In this document: piece after piece, positions 37,801-51,629 of the stretch
Layout: each line of letters begins with the position of its first letter
How positions within the stretch are numbered: position 1 is the first letter of the stretch
Origin: Talpa occidentalis
Taxonomy: Eukaryota; Chordata; Mammalia; Eulipotyphla; Talpidae
Direction of reading: 5' to 3'
Length of the DNA stretch: 64,000 bases
Assembly: GCF_014898055.3 (NCBI RefSeq)
Contig: NW_023605194.1
Span: forward strand, 62,993,361 to 63,057,360
Translations under genes and position numbers: made by a program
The notes under the pieces: model-generated
What the model was told of the DNA's origin: nothing
Databases searched by the model: none
The model's input: only the letters and a program-made list of their open reading frames with translations

Positions 37801-39792
37801 TCCTTGCTTCTATTGAGAAGAAATTAAAAATGAAAGATAACAATTGATCTTGGTATATTTCTTTTAGTCACAGCATATTCAGTATTAGAATATTACAGAT
37901 TGAAGATTCTGAAATGCCTCGTGTGATGCGAGTCAGTGAGTAAGTTGAGCATTCTTTAAATTGTAATTATTTGGAATTGTTTATTTTGAAGAACTTTTAA
38001 AGTTCTGTTGTTGTTGTTAATTCAGATTGTCTTTATGTGATCTGGCTGGTTCAGAACGAAGTGTGAAGACACAGAATGAAGGTGAAAGGTTAAGAGAGAC
38101 TGGGAATATCAACACTTCTTTATTGACTCTGGGAAAGTGTATTAATGTTTTGAAGAACAGTGAAAAGTCAAGGTAAGTCTGATTGAAATCATTATTAACA
38201 TTAAGGATTATTACTTTTTTGTTTTACCTATTTCTTGTGTAATTGTTATGTATGGATTATGATTAAAATGCTTAGCGATCTTGGATTTTTAAAAATTCAT
38301 AGAAATAAAAGACAATGTCAGTTGATGCTAGTGACTCATCAAGTGAAACCCAGCATGTTCCATTGCAAGTACATATCAACAGATTCTTAAAATAATCTTC
38401 TCATAATGCTGGTTTAGCATCTAAAACTACTTTATTGGGCTCCCCCGGTGGTGCAGCTGTTGAGCGCTGGGCTGCGAAGCTGCCTGCAGCCTCTGAAGCA
38501 CCTGTTCGATCCCCGGCCGCCTGTGATGGTCCCACATTGCACGCAGACCTCTCCTGCCATGCCCGCTGCTCCCTGCTCTGGCTCTGGTGAATTCTCTCAC
38601 CTTCCTGTGCTTCTGACTGTACCCAGTGCTTGTATAAATAAATTTTTTTAATAAAACTACTTTATTATTTATTTATTTGTTTATTTTTAAGATTGGTTTG
38701 TTTATACAAGCACTGGGTACAGTCAGAAGCGCAGGAGGCTGAGAGAATTCACCAGAGCCAGAGCAGGGAGCAAAACAGGCAGAAGGACCGAAGTACACTG
38801 CTAAGGGGAGCAGTGGGCAAGGCAGGAGAAGTCTGCAGCACCATGTGGGTTTCTCCCTGGCTGGTGGGGAATCAAACCTGCGGTACAGAGGCTGCGGACA
38901 GCTTCACAGTGCTGTGCTCAACGCGCTGCGCCACCGGGGAGGCCCTACTTTATACTTATTAATGCATGTGTTTTTCTAGATGTGATAGATTTTTGCTTTA
39001 ATTAGCATTTTTGACTGAATAAATTATAAATCATGCTTCATCACTGATAGTTAAGGTGTTTCATGGCTTCTGTTGTATAATAGCTCCATATTAGAGAACT
39101 CAACCCTATCCAGTGTGATTTTCTTTACATTTTGCCTAATGGATTTATTGGTGGTGGTGGTGGTGGTGGAGGTATTTAGCAGCAGCAGCAGCAGCAGTAG
39201 TAGTATTTAAAGAAAACATAAGGAAAATTATTACAATTGGAATTAGTCACTAACCTAGAATTTAAGGTTGTGATGGTAGGTTAATAATTTCTTTGTACAT
39301 CTATCAGCATTCTGACTTCATGGGATTTGTTTTAACTTAATGTTTGAAATTTTTTCCCATAGGTTTCAACAGCATGTGCCTTTCCGAGAAAGTAAACTGA
39401 CCCACTATTTTCAAAGTTTTTTTAACGGTAAAGGAAAAATATGTATGATTGTCAACATCAGTCAGTGTTGTTTTGCCTATGATGAAACACTCAATGTGTT
39501 GAAGTTCTCAGCCATTGCACAAAAAGTAAATATATTCAAATTTCTATAGCATTTATTAAGCCTTTATTAGAATATTAGTGATTATCTTCCCTGGTAGTAA
39601 ATACTAGATTTAGTTTCATTTTTTAAAGAAAAACAAAAACCGTAAACACCACTCATTAGACTCCATCCACCCTTCTCCCACCATCCCTTCCCACCCCTTT
39701 CACTTTTGGTGACTTCATTTTGGTTTTTAATGTCTACTGGATTATTTTGTTTTGTCCATTTATGTGCATAGTGGTTTGTTTGTTTTTAAGAT

Positions 39793-39831
<39 letters not shown>

Positions 39832-42800
39832 TGCAAGCACTGGGTACAGTCAGAAGCGCGGGAGGGTGAGAGAATTCACCAGAGCCAGGAACAGAACAGT
39901 CAGACTGATGAAGAAATACACTGCTGAGGGGAGCAGCGAGCACGGCAGGAGAGGTCTGTTGCACCATGTGGGACCCTCCTAGCGGCCATGGATTGAACCA
40001 GCGCTGCAGAGGCTGCGGGCAGCTTCGCAGCCCAGCGCTCAACCGCTGCACCACCAGGGGAGGCCCCATAGTGTTTTTTTTTTAATACTACACATGTAGA
40101 TGAAATCATTCAGTATTTTTCTAACTAATTCACTTGACATACTCATTCTCCTTAAGTGTCTTCTATTTTGATGCAGATGGCAAACTTTCATCTTTTTTTA
40201 TGTTCTTGAATAGTATTCTATTTTGTATGCATGCCACACTTTATCCAATCATCTAGCAGTGGGTTGCCTCCATATCTTAGCTATTGTAAGTAATGCTGCA
40301 ATAAACATGATGGTGCATTTAACTGAGTTGATGCTATCCTATTCTTTGGATTGATACCTACAAGAGAGATTGCTGGATCATATGGTAGCTATATTTTTAG
40401 TATTTTTGAAAAAGACCCTTACTATCAAAAACAGCTGTGCAAATTTGCATACTCACCATTGATGTAGAAGGGTGCCTCTTTCTTCACATCCTCACCAACA
40501 CATGTTATTAGCAGTCCTTTTGATGTAAGCCATTTTTCACAAGTGTGAGATATAAGTTTTTCACATTAAACTATAGTTTGGGGGAAGTAATTGAAAATTA
40601 AAACGGTCAATATTTGACAAGGGAGTATATGGAAAAGATTGAAAGTCATCTCTGCTTGGATTAAGATTACTTCAGTTAAAAGTGTTAATAATAAATCCCC
40701 CTTATAAATTATAAGTATTCTTGCAATATATTGTCAGCTCTGCCATCCATTTGGTTCATTTAGTGGCTAATTGGGCAACTCCCTACTTGGAATAGCACTA
40801 AGAACTGAACCCAGGAAAGTAAAATTTCCTGTGGAATACATAAATAATTAGCTCTTTCTTTCAGAAATACTTATTTGAGGATGCTAATTCTTGTATGTTT
40901 CTTTGCTTAGATTCTTTAAAAGCGCTCGTATTATCATTGGACTTAAATTTATAAGATTTATTTCATGGACAGTTCATGCTCTTTTCTATTTTAAAAGTCA
41001 CATTGGATATCTTAACAGGTTTGTGTTCCAGAAACTTTAAATACCTCGCAAGAGAAATCATTTGAACCTACCAAATCATCTCAAGATGTATCACTGGATA
41101 ATAATTCAGATAATAAAATATTAAATATAAAAAGATCCACAATTTCATGGGAAAGTAGTCTAGAAGATCTGGTAGAAGATGAAGATTTGGTCGACGATCT
41201 AGAAAACACTGAAGAAAACCAAAATGTGCAAACTGAACTTAATGATGAAGATCTGGATAAAACATTAGAGGATGATAAGTCTTTCATAAGCCACGAGGGA
41301 AAGAAAGTACGTATAAGAACTCACACTTCTAAACTTGTTTTATTATTCTGACATAAGGGTTAACAATTCTGAGAGCTTCCGGGAAAGAAAGTATGTATTG
41401 AGAACTCATACTTCTAAACTTGGTTTATTATTCTGACATAAGGGTTAACAATTCTGAGAGCTTCCATTTTTTCCAACAGTTAAATGTTTTATTTCTCGAC
41501 TTCATATTTAATACAATGAGCACCCACTTACACTTCACCTGGATTTGCCAATTTTACCATATTACTTTTCTTTCTTTGGGTATGTGAATATAATTTTTTT
41601 TTTTTTTTGGCTTGTACCATTTAAAAACAAGATGCAGAAATGATACCTTACAACTGCATCCTATTATGTAATTGTTTCTTCAGTATAAATTGTTAGAAGT
41701 TAAATTCCTAAGTCACAATAGCTATAGAAATACTTCAGATATGATATTGAACATTGAAAGAGCTGTACTTTTGAGAATTGATTAATTTATTATTGAGAAA
41801 CTTAACAGAAACCTTTAAAAAAAAACACTGACTGTGGGTGCTGGGGTAGTGGGTGTGGTATAGTAACAACAGCTGAAGGGGAAGATTCTATACCTCTAAA
41901 ACACAAACAACTCTGTAAAATGATATTACTTCGAAAAAAATGAGTTTCAAGCTGTTTTCTTAATGCTGTAATTTATTTTATTGCAAGTCTGTGCTGTTAT
42001 TTATTATATCTGTATCAAGTGTTATTTAAAAGCCCTTTAGGATAAGATAGTTCTGTACCATTTTGGATAGTGTTTAGGGATTCTTATTAACTACTCTGTT
42101 TAACACTTGGACTTTAGATTTTGACAGTTATTTTATTTTGTTATTTTTATTAGGGTAACTGGTTTATAACACTGTATGATCCAGAGATATAGGATCACAT
42201 GTCCTCAAATGCATGTCACCACACTATACCTACAACCAAGGAACCCTTAGTCCTCCACCATAGTCCATTGGGTCAAACTTTGCTTTGCACCCCCTCACCT
42301 TCTGGTAATTTTAATTCTACAGACACTTTTCTAGTATTTTTTTTAATTGGTTTTGATCGATCTTTGTTTTCTTTCTGTCTCATGTATCAGTGAAACCATA
42401 CAATATTTGTCTTTTTCCTTCTGATTTCTCTTCGCATGAGGTCTTTCAGTTCTGTTGCTGAAAATGGCAACTGTTTATTTTTATTGCTCAATAGTAGTCC
42501 ATTGTGCATATATGACAGATGTTAATTCATTCACCTATTCTTAGGTACTTAGATTATTTTCATAACTTGATTATTGTATATGGTGCTACATTGAACATAA
42601 GCATGCATATATCCTTTCTAACTAGTGTTTTTGCATTCTTTTTTTATATCCCTAGGACTAGAATTGCTGGCCTGGATGATAGATTTGTTTTTATTATTTT
42701 GAGAAACCACCACACTGTAATATTTTCCATAAGGGCATTCCCAATTTACATTCCCACCAACAGTGTATGAGGTTTCCTTTTTCTCCACATGCTTGCCAAC

Positions 42801-45800
42801 ATTTACTGTTTGGGGGCTTTTTGATTTGATTTCACGTGTGTGAGATTGTATCTCATTGGGGTTTTGATTTGTAGCAAATCATGATAAATGATAATGAGCA
42901 ATTTTCATGTTCCTGTTGACCATCTATGTATGTTCTTTGGATAGGAACCATTAGCTGGGGCCTCCCCTGGTGGCGCAGCGGTTGAGCGCTGGGCTGCAAA
43001 GCTGCCCGCAGCCTCCGCAGCGCCGATTCGATCCCCGGCCACCGGCAAGGGTCCCACATGGTATGCAGACCTCTCCTGCCATACCCGCTGCTCCCCTCAG
43101 CAGTGTACTTCTGTCCTTCTGCCTGTTCTGCTCCCCACTCTGGCTCTGGTGAATTCTCTCACCCTCCCATGCTTCTGACTGTAGCCAGTGCTTGTATAAA
43201 TAAATAAATAAATCTTTAAAAAAAAAAAAAGAACCATTAGCTGTTCTGCCCATTTTTTCAAATTGAGTTTTTGTTATCTTCGTTGAATTGCGTGAGTTCT
43301 TCATAGATCTTTCATATCAGCCCTGGTCAGATATATGATGCACAAATATTTTCTGCCATTCCGTAGGGTGTCTTTTTTGTCTTCATGATAGTTTCATTTG
43401 CTATAAAAAAAAGTTTTTCGTAGTGCCATTTTTTTTATTTTTTTATTTTTTTTTTTAAAGAAATGCTTTTTTATTTTTTTTTTAAGATTTATTTATGCAT
43501 ACAAGAACTGGGGTGCAGGCCAGAAATGTGGGGAGTGAGAGGATTCACCAGAGACAGAGTGGGGAACAGAACAGGCAGATCACTGCTGAGGGGAGCAGCT
43601 GGTGAGACTGGAGAGGTCTGCTGTGCCAGTGGGTAGCTCCGTGGCCAGGGATTGAACTTGTGCTCCAGTGGCTGTGGATAGCTTCGTAAGTTGCTTCTTA
43701 ACCCCTTAGTGCCATTTTTTTTTTTTATATTCACTTTTGTTTCTCTTACTGATGGGAGCAAATCCACAAAGATGAAGCCAACATCATGGAGTATTTTAGC
43801 TATTTTTTTCTTCATTGCTATTTATGATTTTGGGTCTTATGTTCTTGTCTTTAATGCATTTTGAGCTAATTTTTTTAATAAGGTATGAGATGGTGATCTA
43901 GTTTCATTCTTTTATATGTGGCTGACCACTTCTCCCAACACCACTTATTGAAGAGACTTTCTTTTCTCCAGTGTATATTCCTGTCTCCTTTTTGTAGGTT
44001 ATCTGTGTTTATTTGTGGGGTTTTAATCCTATCCCATTGGTCTGTGTGTCTTTTTTTGTTCTGGTATCATACTGTTTTAATTTCTATGGCTTTGTAGTAT
44101 AGTTGAAGTCTGGAATTGTGTTACTATCTCTTGTTTTTTTTTGTCAGGATTGTTTTGATTGTTCTGGGGCTCTTGTGGGTCCATATGAATTTCAATAATG
44201 CTTGTGCTATTTCTTTGAAGAATGCCTTTAGAGTCTTGATAGGGTTTGCATTGAATCTATACATTGCTTTAGGTGAGATCACCATTTTAATGTTAATTCT
44301 TCCAGTCCATGAGCAGGGACCATCTTTCCATATTTTTGTCTTCTATTTCTTTTACCAGTGTCTTACGATTTTTATCATACAGGTTCTTCACCTCATTTGT
44401 TAAGTTTACTACTAGTTATTTAATTATTTTTGATGCAATTGATGAGATTGTTTTCTTGATTTCTTTCTCTTCTAGCTTGTTTGCATATAGAAGCACAACT
44501 GGTTTTTGTAAATTTTGTAGACTGACGCTTTACTGTATTAATTTATTCAATTTTTATTTTAGAGAATTTTTTAAGTTTTCTATCTATATTGTCATGTCAT
44601 CTGTAAATAGTGATAGTAGTACTTCTTTCCCAATTTGAATTCCTTTGTGTCTTTCCCTGATTACTTCCAATAATGTGTTGAATAGTAGTGGTGAAAGTGA
44701 TCATCCTTGTCTTATGCCAGGTCTTAGAGTAAAGGCTTTCAGACTTACACCATTGAGTATTATGTTAGCCACACATTTGTCATATAGGGCCTTTATTATG
44801 TGGAGGTATGTTCCATCTTTCAGATTTTTTTTGAGTGTTTCTTATATAAATGGATGTTGATTCATATCAAATGCTTTCTCTGCATCTATTGATCTTGCCA
44901 TACAATTTTCTTTCCTTTTGTTAATGTGAATTACATTGATTAAATTTCTGCTCTTGAACCATCTGTGTGTCCCTGGAATACCTCCAGTGTGGTTATGATG
45001 TATGATCCTTCTGATATTTTGTTGAATTCACTTTCCCAAGATCTTGAGGATTTTTATATCTGTGTTCATCAGGGATATTGGTCTATAATTTTTTTCTTTC
45101 TGATGTGTTTAGTTTTGTTATCAGAGTGTTGTTGGCCTCATAGACTATGTTTGAAAGCATTCCCTCTTAATATATTGAAAGTTTTATGAGACGAGTAGGG
45201 ATTAGTTTGTCCTTGGAGGTTTGGTAAAACTCACTAGTGAAACCATCTGGTACTGGGCTTTTGTTTGTTGGAAACTTGATTACTACTTTTGTTTCCTCCC
45301 GTATAATTATTTCTACTTATTCCTTGGCAGATTAACTTTAGACCCAACTATAAGTAAAGACCTGGTCCTTACCTTCCCCACCTCTGAAATTGGATGTAGT
45401 AGTAACTAACCTCACAGAATATTATGTGAATTAAATAAAATGAAATATGAACTCAAAATAATTCCCAGTGGATAATATATGTTCAAATTTTCTTTTTCTT
45501 TCTTAATGTGACTAGCTTAGACATATGAATTTTATGTCCATTTCAAAAATTTAGAGTGGTTTTTTCCACCTGAGTTTTCAGATTAGTGAATGTCTACAAA
45601 TTCAAAATTGTCAGTGAGACTATTGTTAGCTGCTATTAAGAGCAGATATAATTGCCTAAATAAACAGAGTTTTGCTTTTGAACATTTGGGCAGTATTTCT
45701 CTTGAGATATACTTGTTCTGTTACTAGAATTTGCATATGTATATATTATAGAAACTGCTGGACTTAATAGAAGACTTGAAAAAAAGGTTAATAAATGAAA

Positions 45801-48800
45801 GAAAAGAAAAATTAACATTAGAATTTAAAATTCGTGAAGAAGTTACAGAGGAGTTTACTCGATTTTTGGCTCAACGGGAAGCTGACTTCAAGTAAGTGAT
45901 TTCTTTTATGTAGTGGCAAAGATTGAAATTTTCATTTACTTAAATATTTTTTAGCTTATTTATTTTAAATTAGATGGCTTGTGTATCTTATTTGTGATCT
46001 CTTATTCATGCATACCTGAAAATAGCTGTTACTAACTCCTGTGGTGATTCTGAATTATATGTGAATGACTACTTAAACCTGCTTTTAATTTATAATAGAA
46101 TTGCTTCTTCAGCCTTTTGGCTAAGATCAAGTGTAATTTATAATGTACTTAATTATAGCCATTTAAAACAAATACAACCTGTACTTTCTCTGTTTCTTAA
46201 TGGGATTGATTTGTGTTATGAAGGGAAACTCTCCTTCAGGAACGAGAGCTATTAGAAGAAAATGCTGAATGTCGTTTGGCTATTTTCAAGGAGTTGGTTG
46301 GTAATTTTGACATTCAAGAAGAACCATCCAATGAAGATCAGGCCATGAAAGTTGAAACCAAAGTATGTTAAAACCAATCCAGCATTTTGTATCAGGAGTT
46401 AGTTTACCACAACAATGATAAGAAACATGTAGTTTTATTGTAATTAAGCATGCTTTTCAGGAATGAACTTTAGATAGTTTAAATATAGCTGTTGGACTTG
46501 GGAAAAATTAATATTTGTTACTTTTATAGCATTTTTATGTTGCTTGAATCGTTATATTGCTTATCGGTAGGTAAATTTCTGTTTGTCTGATTATAAGGAA
46601 CCTGAAGAGCAATTAACTTAATACTCTAATTAAAGCAAACTATTTATATGAAATGGGTTGCTCTTGTTGGCCAATTATCATTCCCTACTGTTGAGAACCG
46701 GTCCTTCTTTGCTACCTCACTGAAGTTGAAATTGACTATGTCTTTGGGAGGCGGATGTTCCTTGTTTTTGTTTTGTTTTATAATTACTCTGCAAGAGCCT
46801 GGAATGGATGATGCCCAGGTTCTTCCTATGTCCATCATTATGTGCCTGACAGGTTTGGGTCTTGTACTGAGTTTAAAAATAGAGGTTTGTTTCTTTGGTT
46901 ATCCCAACAAAACCTTTTAAGACTCATTATATAACAAAATGTACCTGAACTAGAGAATCATAGTTGTTTGATAACCACTTAATACCATTTATGACATTTT
47001 TGTAGGAAAAAATTAAAAAGCAAATATCTTTCCCATAATAGTAGATTTAGACATGTTATTTTTTAATTGCAAATTATGAATTATTTTGTTAGGTGTTCTT
47101 AAAAATGTCTATAAATCATGATATACCATAGAGAAGTAGTAAAAGCCACTGTTAACATTAGTCATGTGGTTTTTGCTATTTTTAGGAGAAACATAATTAT
47201 ATAGGAATTGAAGATATTATTGAGTCTCTTCAAGATGATGTCACTGATATTAAGAAACAGGCTGAAATTGCTCACTCATATATTGCATCTCTTGCTGACC
47301 CCCAGGAAGCTATTGCTTATTTAGAACTAAAGTATAATCATGTTAAAACTGAATTAACTCAAACCAAAGAGGAATTAATCAAAGCCCAGGAAGAGTTAAA
47401 AAAGAGAAAAAATGGTAAGTAGATAATTTTACCTCTATCCAATTGTTACAAATGCATAAAAAACAGTTGGTGAGTATAAGAGATTCATGCAGCTTGTTAG
47501 GCCAGGAAATAGTGACCATAAAATTCTTTGTAGCTAACAATTTTAATATTTTACAGTTTCTATGAATTTGTAGTAATTTACTATTATAAGTATTTTTCCT
47601 TTAATTTGGTTTTAGACTAATATGAGGAAATGGATTTCTCAAAAAAGAAAACCACTATTAGTTTTTATCAGCAAATTTTAATATCTCACAGAAAATCATA
47701 AATCTGCAAGTTTTGTTCTATATCATATACAAACTCTCCTGGTATAGGAATTCTGGTTTAGTAGCTACTACTTGAGGTTTGCAAGTTTGGGAGACAGTGA
47801 CTACTATAGGGTGGTCTTACAAACTGTTAGATTAGTGCCTCATTATAGCTCTGTGTGTGTATGTGTGTGTGTGTGTGTGGGTATATGTACAATTAGACGA
47901 AATGTGATGCCCTTTTCTGTTTTAAATAAGATGGTGGGAAGTAGCAGTTACTGTGCCTCTACATTTTTGAAAGTGAATTTTTTTCATGATCATTAAGCGA
48001 TAAATGTTTTTGAATGTTTAAATCATTTCAATATTCCTACTTTTTCAGATTCAGAAATTAACTTAAATTCATTGACTGAAGAGCTTGAGAAATCTAATAA
48101 GGTAATTTTAAGCTTTATTTGTCTTGAAAAGGGACTTAATAAGTATTAAAGGGGCATGCATTATGACTGCATTTATTTTTAAAATAATTTAAGAAAAACT
48201 AATAAATGAAAGTGATTTAAAAACTGAAAAGTAAGTGCCTGTACCCTCATACATCTTTTCAAGGATGGCCATGAAAGTTTTTTCAGGGGCCTTCCCTGGT
48301 GACCTAGGGGTTAAGTCTCATCAGTATCACCACTACAGCCTAAGTTCAATCCCCGACCAGGAAGCTAACCCACATGGCACAGCAGACCTCTCCTGTCTCA
48401 CCCCCTGCTCCCCTTAGCAGTGTATTTCAGTTAATCTGCCTATTCTGCTTCCCACTCTGTCTCTGGTGAATCCTCTCTCTCCCCCACTCCCCACCTCTGT
48501 CCTGTACCCCATTTCTTCTATGCAAATGAAGGAATGAATTAATTAATGTGTTTGGAACTTAAAAAACAAAAATTTTTCAATGAATGTGAAAATGAAATTT
48601 TATAAAATTGAAACATCTATTACCAAAAAAGTTTTTACATTTATTATTGCTTTATATATGTGAATAATCTAATTTTATTTTACTTTAGGATGAGGCTGGT
48701 ATATCTTCTTTAATAATAAACAGTAAATTGGAATGTAATGAAACACTTGAAATGCCTAAGGACAATAAAACTGAAAATTGTTCAGGAAGAAAAAGATTAA

Positions 48801-51597
48801 GTGAAAATGATCTTCGACATGATGAACCACCTCCAAAGAAAGGTACTACTTCAGCCAACAGGAGGTTTCTAAGAAAGCTAATTACTAAACCAGTAAACAG
48901 AAAAGTTGTAAGTAGGATGAAATTTACTCGTCTGAGGAAAAAAACAGAAATCTAAGTGTCACAAAAATTTTGTGTCTAGAGGATAGTTATATTTAAAACT
49001 GCCCTTATTTTAATAATTTTTTTAGATATTGTACTTTTATCACTTTTGTATGCTGTTATCCTTTTACCAATGTGTTTACAATATTTAAAACTCAACACTT
49101 TCATTTTCATAATTGTAGTACCTTTTTCTGCCAAAATCTCTCCATATTGTTTTATTTCCTTTGCATTCTTTATATATCTCAAGAAAAGGGTACGGTCCAA
49201 ATTGTATTAACTGTAGAACTACTGAAAAGGGCAGAGAAATACATGCTTATTTGATACTATATCTTCCTATTTATGTGAAAGAACATGTCACCTTTTGTGT
49301 TTTCACAAAGTTATTATTTCTTTTAGAAAACATTTGTAATACACTGGGAGATAAGGATTTCTATAGAAAAAATATATCAATTGGTTTTATAAAACCTCAC
49401 TTGCTGCTTAAGAAAAATTGATGTCTTACTTTTCATCATTAGTGAAATAAAAATGCTTTCTGATTCCTGAATTTCTCAAGAATTGAGTAGTACACCAACA
49501 TAATAAATCCTCATAGAACCCCAGTGAAATGAATGTTTTCAAAAGCAGATGCCTTCAAGAATAATATAGTGGAGACATGCATTTGAAGAGGTGTGAATCT
49601 GCCCTCCTAAAACACATACAGTATTGCAAACTGATGTTATCGCTACCAACACACGCATACACACACGATGTGTCATTTGCATGCTTGGTTTGTAGGATAT
49701 ACAGTGTATGTGCATGCTAACAAACTAATATGCATAATCAGCTTTTAGTTACCATTGAAGAAGGTACTTCAGCTACGGGAAGAATAACTTTGCTGTGATT
49801 TCCAGAGCACTGTTCCTCTCTTTCACATTGGTTAGTGCCATAAAGTAATTGGGAATGTAAAATCAATGAAAAGGAAGCAGAAGTCATCAGAAATAAGTGA
49901 TCTACACATTATGACTAATCCCAAGGGTAACCCATTCAAAAGAAGTTGACTATGTTAGAACTATAGTTTTTAATACCATGAATAATTTGGATATGGGTAG
50001 CTTTAAGTAAATTTAAGTAACTTAATAAAATAGTTTTTCTCCTTAAATTTATAACGTTTGTGGTTATTTCTAAAATCTGTTTTTAGAGATTATAGAGATT
50101 ACATAAATGATCATATAAAAATTATAAATATCACCACCCTCTTTCCCCTCTATCTGCTACAAAAAAATCTCCAGAACTAGATAGGAACTTCTGTATAATC
50201 ACTGAAGTAGAGATGAGAGAGTTGTTAGTTTTATAAGATACCTGTTCTCTGTTCCCTATGAAAGTGAATTTACTTGTTTGAAGTCACTGTACTGTAGTTT
50301 GGGGAAGCTGGTAATCATGTAAACAGTATAAGAAAAAGCCTTCAGAGAGAAGACAGACCAGAGTTATGACATAATCTGAATACCTGTGATTTTTTTCAAT
50401 CAAAATTATTTTCTTAAAACAAATATCGATAAGGAATATAAGTATAGGTTGAATGTAGTATAAATATTTAATCAACTTTTTACCATTCATTTCTACTGTT
50501 TATGTTTGCTCTTTGTAAATTAACATTGTAGATACTTAGAGTCTTTCGCCCATCTTTACTTGAATATGTTCTATAAATCTTAAGATGTAAAACATTAAAT
50601 GAAAAGGAAAATGCAGTGCAAATTAATTTGATTTACCTTACATTATGTAGTCATCCTAGTGTTTAACATATAGCAGAATTAAGAGAACAGCATTATTTGA
50701 TCACAAAATTGAATTTTCTTTATTCGATTCAGGATTTTAGGATTAGATTCATATAGTGCACAGAGAATTACATTAAATGGAAAGTAGAACAAAAGTCTGA
50801 ATCAGTGGAGAAGACTTATTCTACTTTGAGATGACTTGCCTTTGTTAAGATGTTATGATGTTAGGAGACAATCTGATGAAGTTTGTTGTAAAAGTTAAAT
50901 AAGGGTAAATCTTCAAGATTCCAGATTAGCTAGAATCCTTAGAATAATAAACCAAAAATCTTGAGGAAATAAGTTAAGAAAATAAAGCTACAAACAAAAG
51001 TCTCAAAAATAAATCAGCAATTTTTAAGAAAGTGAAACTTTAGAGCAGGGGTAACACGATGCTTCTTTCCTCCTCTTAGAGGCAAAAGACAACATGTACG
51101 TTACACATAATAAAAACTTACATAGTAAGTAATCCTACTCCAGAAGCTATCATTTTTTTATCTCTTTGCTCTTCTCATTAACTTTGGGGGCTTTAATTTA
51201 TATATACAAAGCTTTATACCATCTTAGTTTTGCAACCTTTCTTTTTCACTCAATAAACTTATTTCTGTTTTTCATTTAAAAAAATTTTTTTCTTTAATTT
51301 TTTTTTTTAGCAGTTGCTACTTTTTTTTTTTTTTAAAGATTTATTTATACAAGCACTGGGCACAGTCAGAAGCACGGGAGGGTGAGAGAATTCACCAGAG
51401 CCATAGTGGGGAGCAGGGCAGACAGAAGGACCAAAGTACACTGCTGAGGGGGGCAGCGGGCGGCAGGAGAGGTCTGCGCGCCAATGTGGGACCCTCCTCT
51501 GGTGGCCGGGGAGCAGCTGGGGAACGAACCGGCGCTGCAGAAGCTGCGGGCAGCTTCGCAACCCAGCGCTCAACCGCTGCGCCACCAGGGAGGCCCT

Positions 51598-51629
<32 letters not shown>

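Larger units (their letters stand above)
42125..45320 (-). mobile_element. Long antisense L1 in intron 13
   Basis: About 3.2 kb of 5'-truncated L1: 3' UTR near 42.15 kb, ORF2 end through 42.4-42.9 kb, then reverse-transcriptase-region antisense sequence to about 45.3 kb. Interrupted by SINEs at 42958-43230 and 43431-43706. Frames are broken. Confidence 0.8.

Noticed and set aside
46097..46134. Functional U2 snRNA gene
   Set aside because: Only the first 37 or so bases are present, with changes; no Sm site, no 3' stem-loops and no snRNA promoter elements.
48199..48230. Mini-exon between TTTAAG and GTAAGT in intron 17 as an active coding exon
   Set aside because: After exon 17 (phase 0) it reads AAA AAC TAA, an immediate stop, and it has no good pyrimidine tract. 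Kept only as a possible decayed remnant.
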